Shown here one piece after another: positions 63,362 through 64,000 of a DNA stretch of 64,000 nucleotides. A program made the translations under genes and the position numbers. Origin of the DNA: Desulfotalea sp. Its GTDB lineage: Bacteria; Desulfobacterota; Desulfobulbia; Desulfobulbales; Desulfocapsaceae. The notes beneath the pieces were generated by a model. It was not told the DNA's origin, made no database searches, and worked only from the letters and a program-made list of their open reading frames with translations. Location: the NCBI GenBank assembly GCA_002733995.1, contig NVXR01000036.1:1-64000 (forward strand), in the 5' to 3' direction. The stretch's first letter is position 1. Each line of letters begins with the position of its first letter.

Positions 63362-63937
63362 ATGAACATAAAATCATTCTTCATCAACCTGCTCGACAAT
63401 CTGGAAAGTTATGTTTGCCGTCTCCTGCTCGTCGTTTTTGTAACACTTCTACTGGTACAAATTTGTGCCCGTGAAGTCTTTGGCTATTCTTTCTCATGGA
63501 TTGAAGAACTCGCCACCTATCTCTTTGTGTGGTTTGCCTACTTTGGCGCAAGTCACGCAGCGAAAATGGCTGCCCATAACAGAGTTACTTTTCAATTCAA
63601 GATTTTTCCAAAGATTGTCCAGACCGTCAGTGAGTTTTTCGCCGACCTCATCTGGATCGCCTTTAATCTTTACTTTGTTTACCTCAGTTATGATTTTGTG
63701 TTCCACAAGATGAATGTGTTCTGGAAATCCCAAACTCTTGGCATACCCATGAAATACTTTTACGTGGTACTGCCTATATCTTTTGTTTTAATGTCCATAC
63801 GCGTTATCCAGGTCAACTACCTCAAACTCGTCAAAGGCATCGACATACGTGATCCTGATACGTCAGAACTCGAAAATGCCGCTAAAATGATGAATGTTGA
63901 TAGTAACGAACCCGTAACCGAAACAAAAACTTCCTAA
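63362..63937 (+). CDS. dctQ: TRAP transporter small membrane subunit (DctQ family)
   Basis: A 191-residue membrane protein with four hydrophobic segments. The DctQ pattern is clear: LLLVVFVTLLLVQICAREVFGYSFSWIEELATYLFVWFAYFGASHAAKMAAHNRVTF across the second helix and loop, then IPMKYFYVVLPISFVLMSIRVIQ. The usual EE (here IEEL) and R.V...S.sW segment are kept. CAAGGAG precedes ATG 63362. It forms the membrane complex with DctM, whose gene follows 18 nt later. Confidence 0.93.
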   Translation: MNIKSFFINLLDNLESYVCRLLLVVFVTLLLVQICAREVFGYSFSWIEELATYLFVWFAYFGASHAAKMAAHNRVTFQFKIFPKIVQTVSEFFADLIWIAFNLYFVYLSYDFVFHKMNVFWKSQTLGIPMKYFYVVLPISFVLMSIRVIQVNYLKLVKGIDIRDPDTSELENAAKMMNVDSNEPVTETKTS

Positions 63938-63955
63938 CTGACCTGGAGATAAATT

Positions 63956-64000
63956 ATGGAAACCACAGTAGTCTGGGTTTTATTTGGCTCCTTTTTGGCG
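63956..64000 (+). CDS. dctM: TRAP transporter large membrane subunit (DctM), N-terminus only
   Basis: ATG 63956 follows TGGAGAT and encodes METTVVWVLFGSFLA up to the window edge. Only 15 residues are present; position after dctQ and the hydrophobic start are the evidence. It is cut by the window, not truncated biologically. Confidence 0.75.
   Translation, partial: METTVVWVLFGSFLA

Overview
The window looks like chromosomal DNA of a marine-type, anaerobic member of the Desulfobacterota (Desulfobulbales-like sulfate or sulfonate reducer). This is inference from gene content: taurine catabolism through sulfoacetaldehyde acetyltransferase fed by a TRAP transporter, a PEP-CTERM/Prs exopolysaccharide locus, tri-heme bd-like membrane cytochromes, several FCD-type GntR regulators, and a DUF188-type protein. 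No rRNA, CRISPR array or prophage was seen.

Layout. (1) 1-5100 is an insertion-sequence graveyard: IS66 tnpB/tnpA pieces, a partial IS30 copy, an orphan two-transmembrane protein gene, a complete but dead IS30 copy in inverted orientation with recognisable terminal repeats, and a decayed IS66 element read on the minus strand. A tRNA-Phe gene with its own terminator closes it. (2) 5.5-14.2 kb is housekeeping: an acidic zinc-ribbon protein, valS-nadC, a dGTPase, thiol peroxidase, and an O6-alkylguanine DNA methyltransferase. Two stretches of 700-860 nt here hold no gene. (3) 14.2-27.2 kb is a PEP-CTERM locus: prsK, a PEP-CTERM protein with a sigma-54-type promoter and palindromes upstream, prsR, and a five-gene minus-strand operon for export and O-acetylation of a surface polysaccharide (DUF2142-like membrane protein, beta-propeller/LamG protein, MBOAT acyltransferase, two AlgJ/AlgX-like SGNH proteins). 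(4) 27.6-33 kb holds trmO, two very small genes, a DUF188 protein, a macro-domain protein and a large MscS channel. (5) 33-39.2 kb has a membrane-anchored IscU/NifU-like protein followed by two membrane cytochrome genes, then the complete phage-shock system pspF / pspABC with a clear sigma-54 promoter. (6) 39-50.5 kb has two GntR regulators, one with a repeated operator shared with a small downstream gene, a 1059-residue PHP-like membrane protein, a HAD phosphatase, a glycerophosphodiesterase, a flavodoxin-ferredoxin fusion, an AraC regulator and an EamA transporter.

(7) 50.9-64 kb is the highlight: a taurine (C2 sulfonate) regulon. Transcription unit 1 encodes an ornithine-cyclodeaminase-family protein, a three-subunit FAD/Fe-S amine dehydrogenase of the opine-oxidase/HcnABC type, and a cupin. 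Unit 2 encodes Xsc, taurine:pyruvate aminotransferase and alanine dehydrogenase. Then come a GntR/FCD regulator and unit 3, a TRAP transporter running off the window end. All three units start with TTGACA followed 13-14 nt later by the same palindromic motif TGT(G/C)TGAT(A/G)(T/C)ATCA overlapping the -10 box, so one regulator, most simply the GntR protein encoded inside the cluster, should control them together. The dehydrogenase module is not part of the textbook Tpa/Ald/Xsc pathway. I propose that it releases taurine from an N-substituted taurine, for example tauropine, which would yield taurine plus the pyruvate that Tpa needs as amino acceptor. Strong perfect hairpins sit between most cistrons of this region, and xsc, tpa, ald and dctP carry the codon bias of highly expressed genes.
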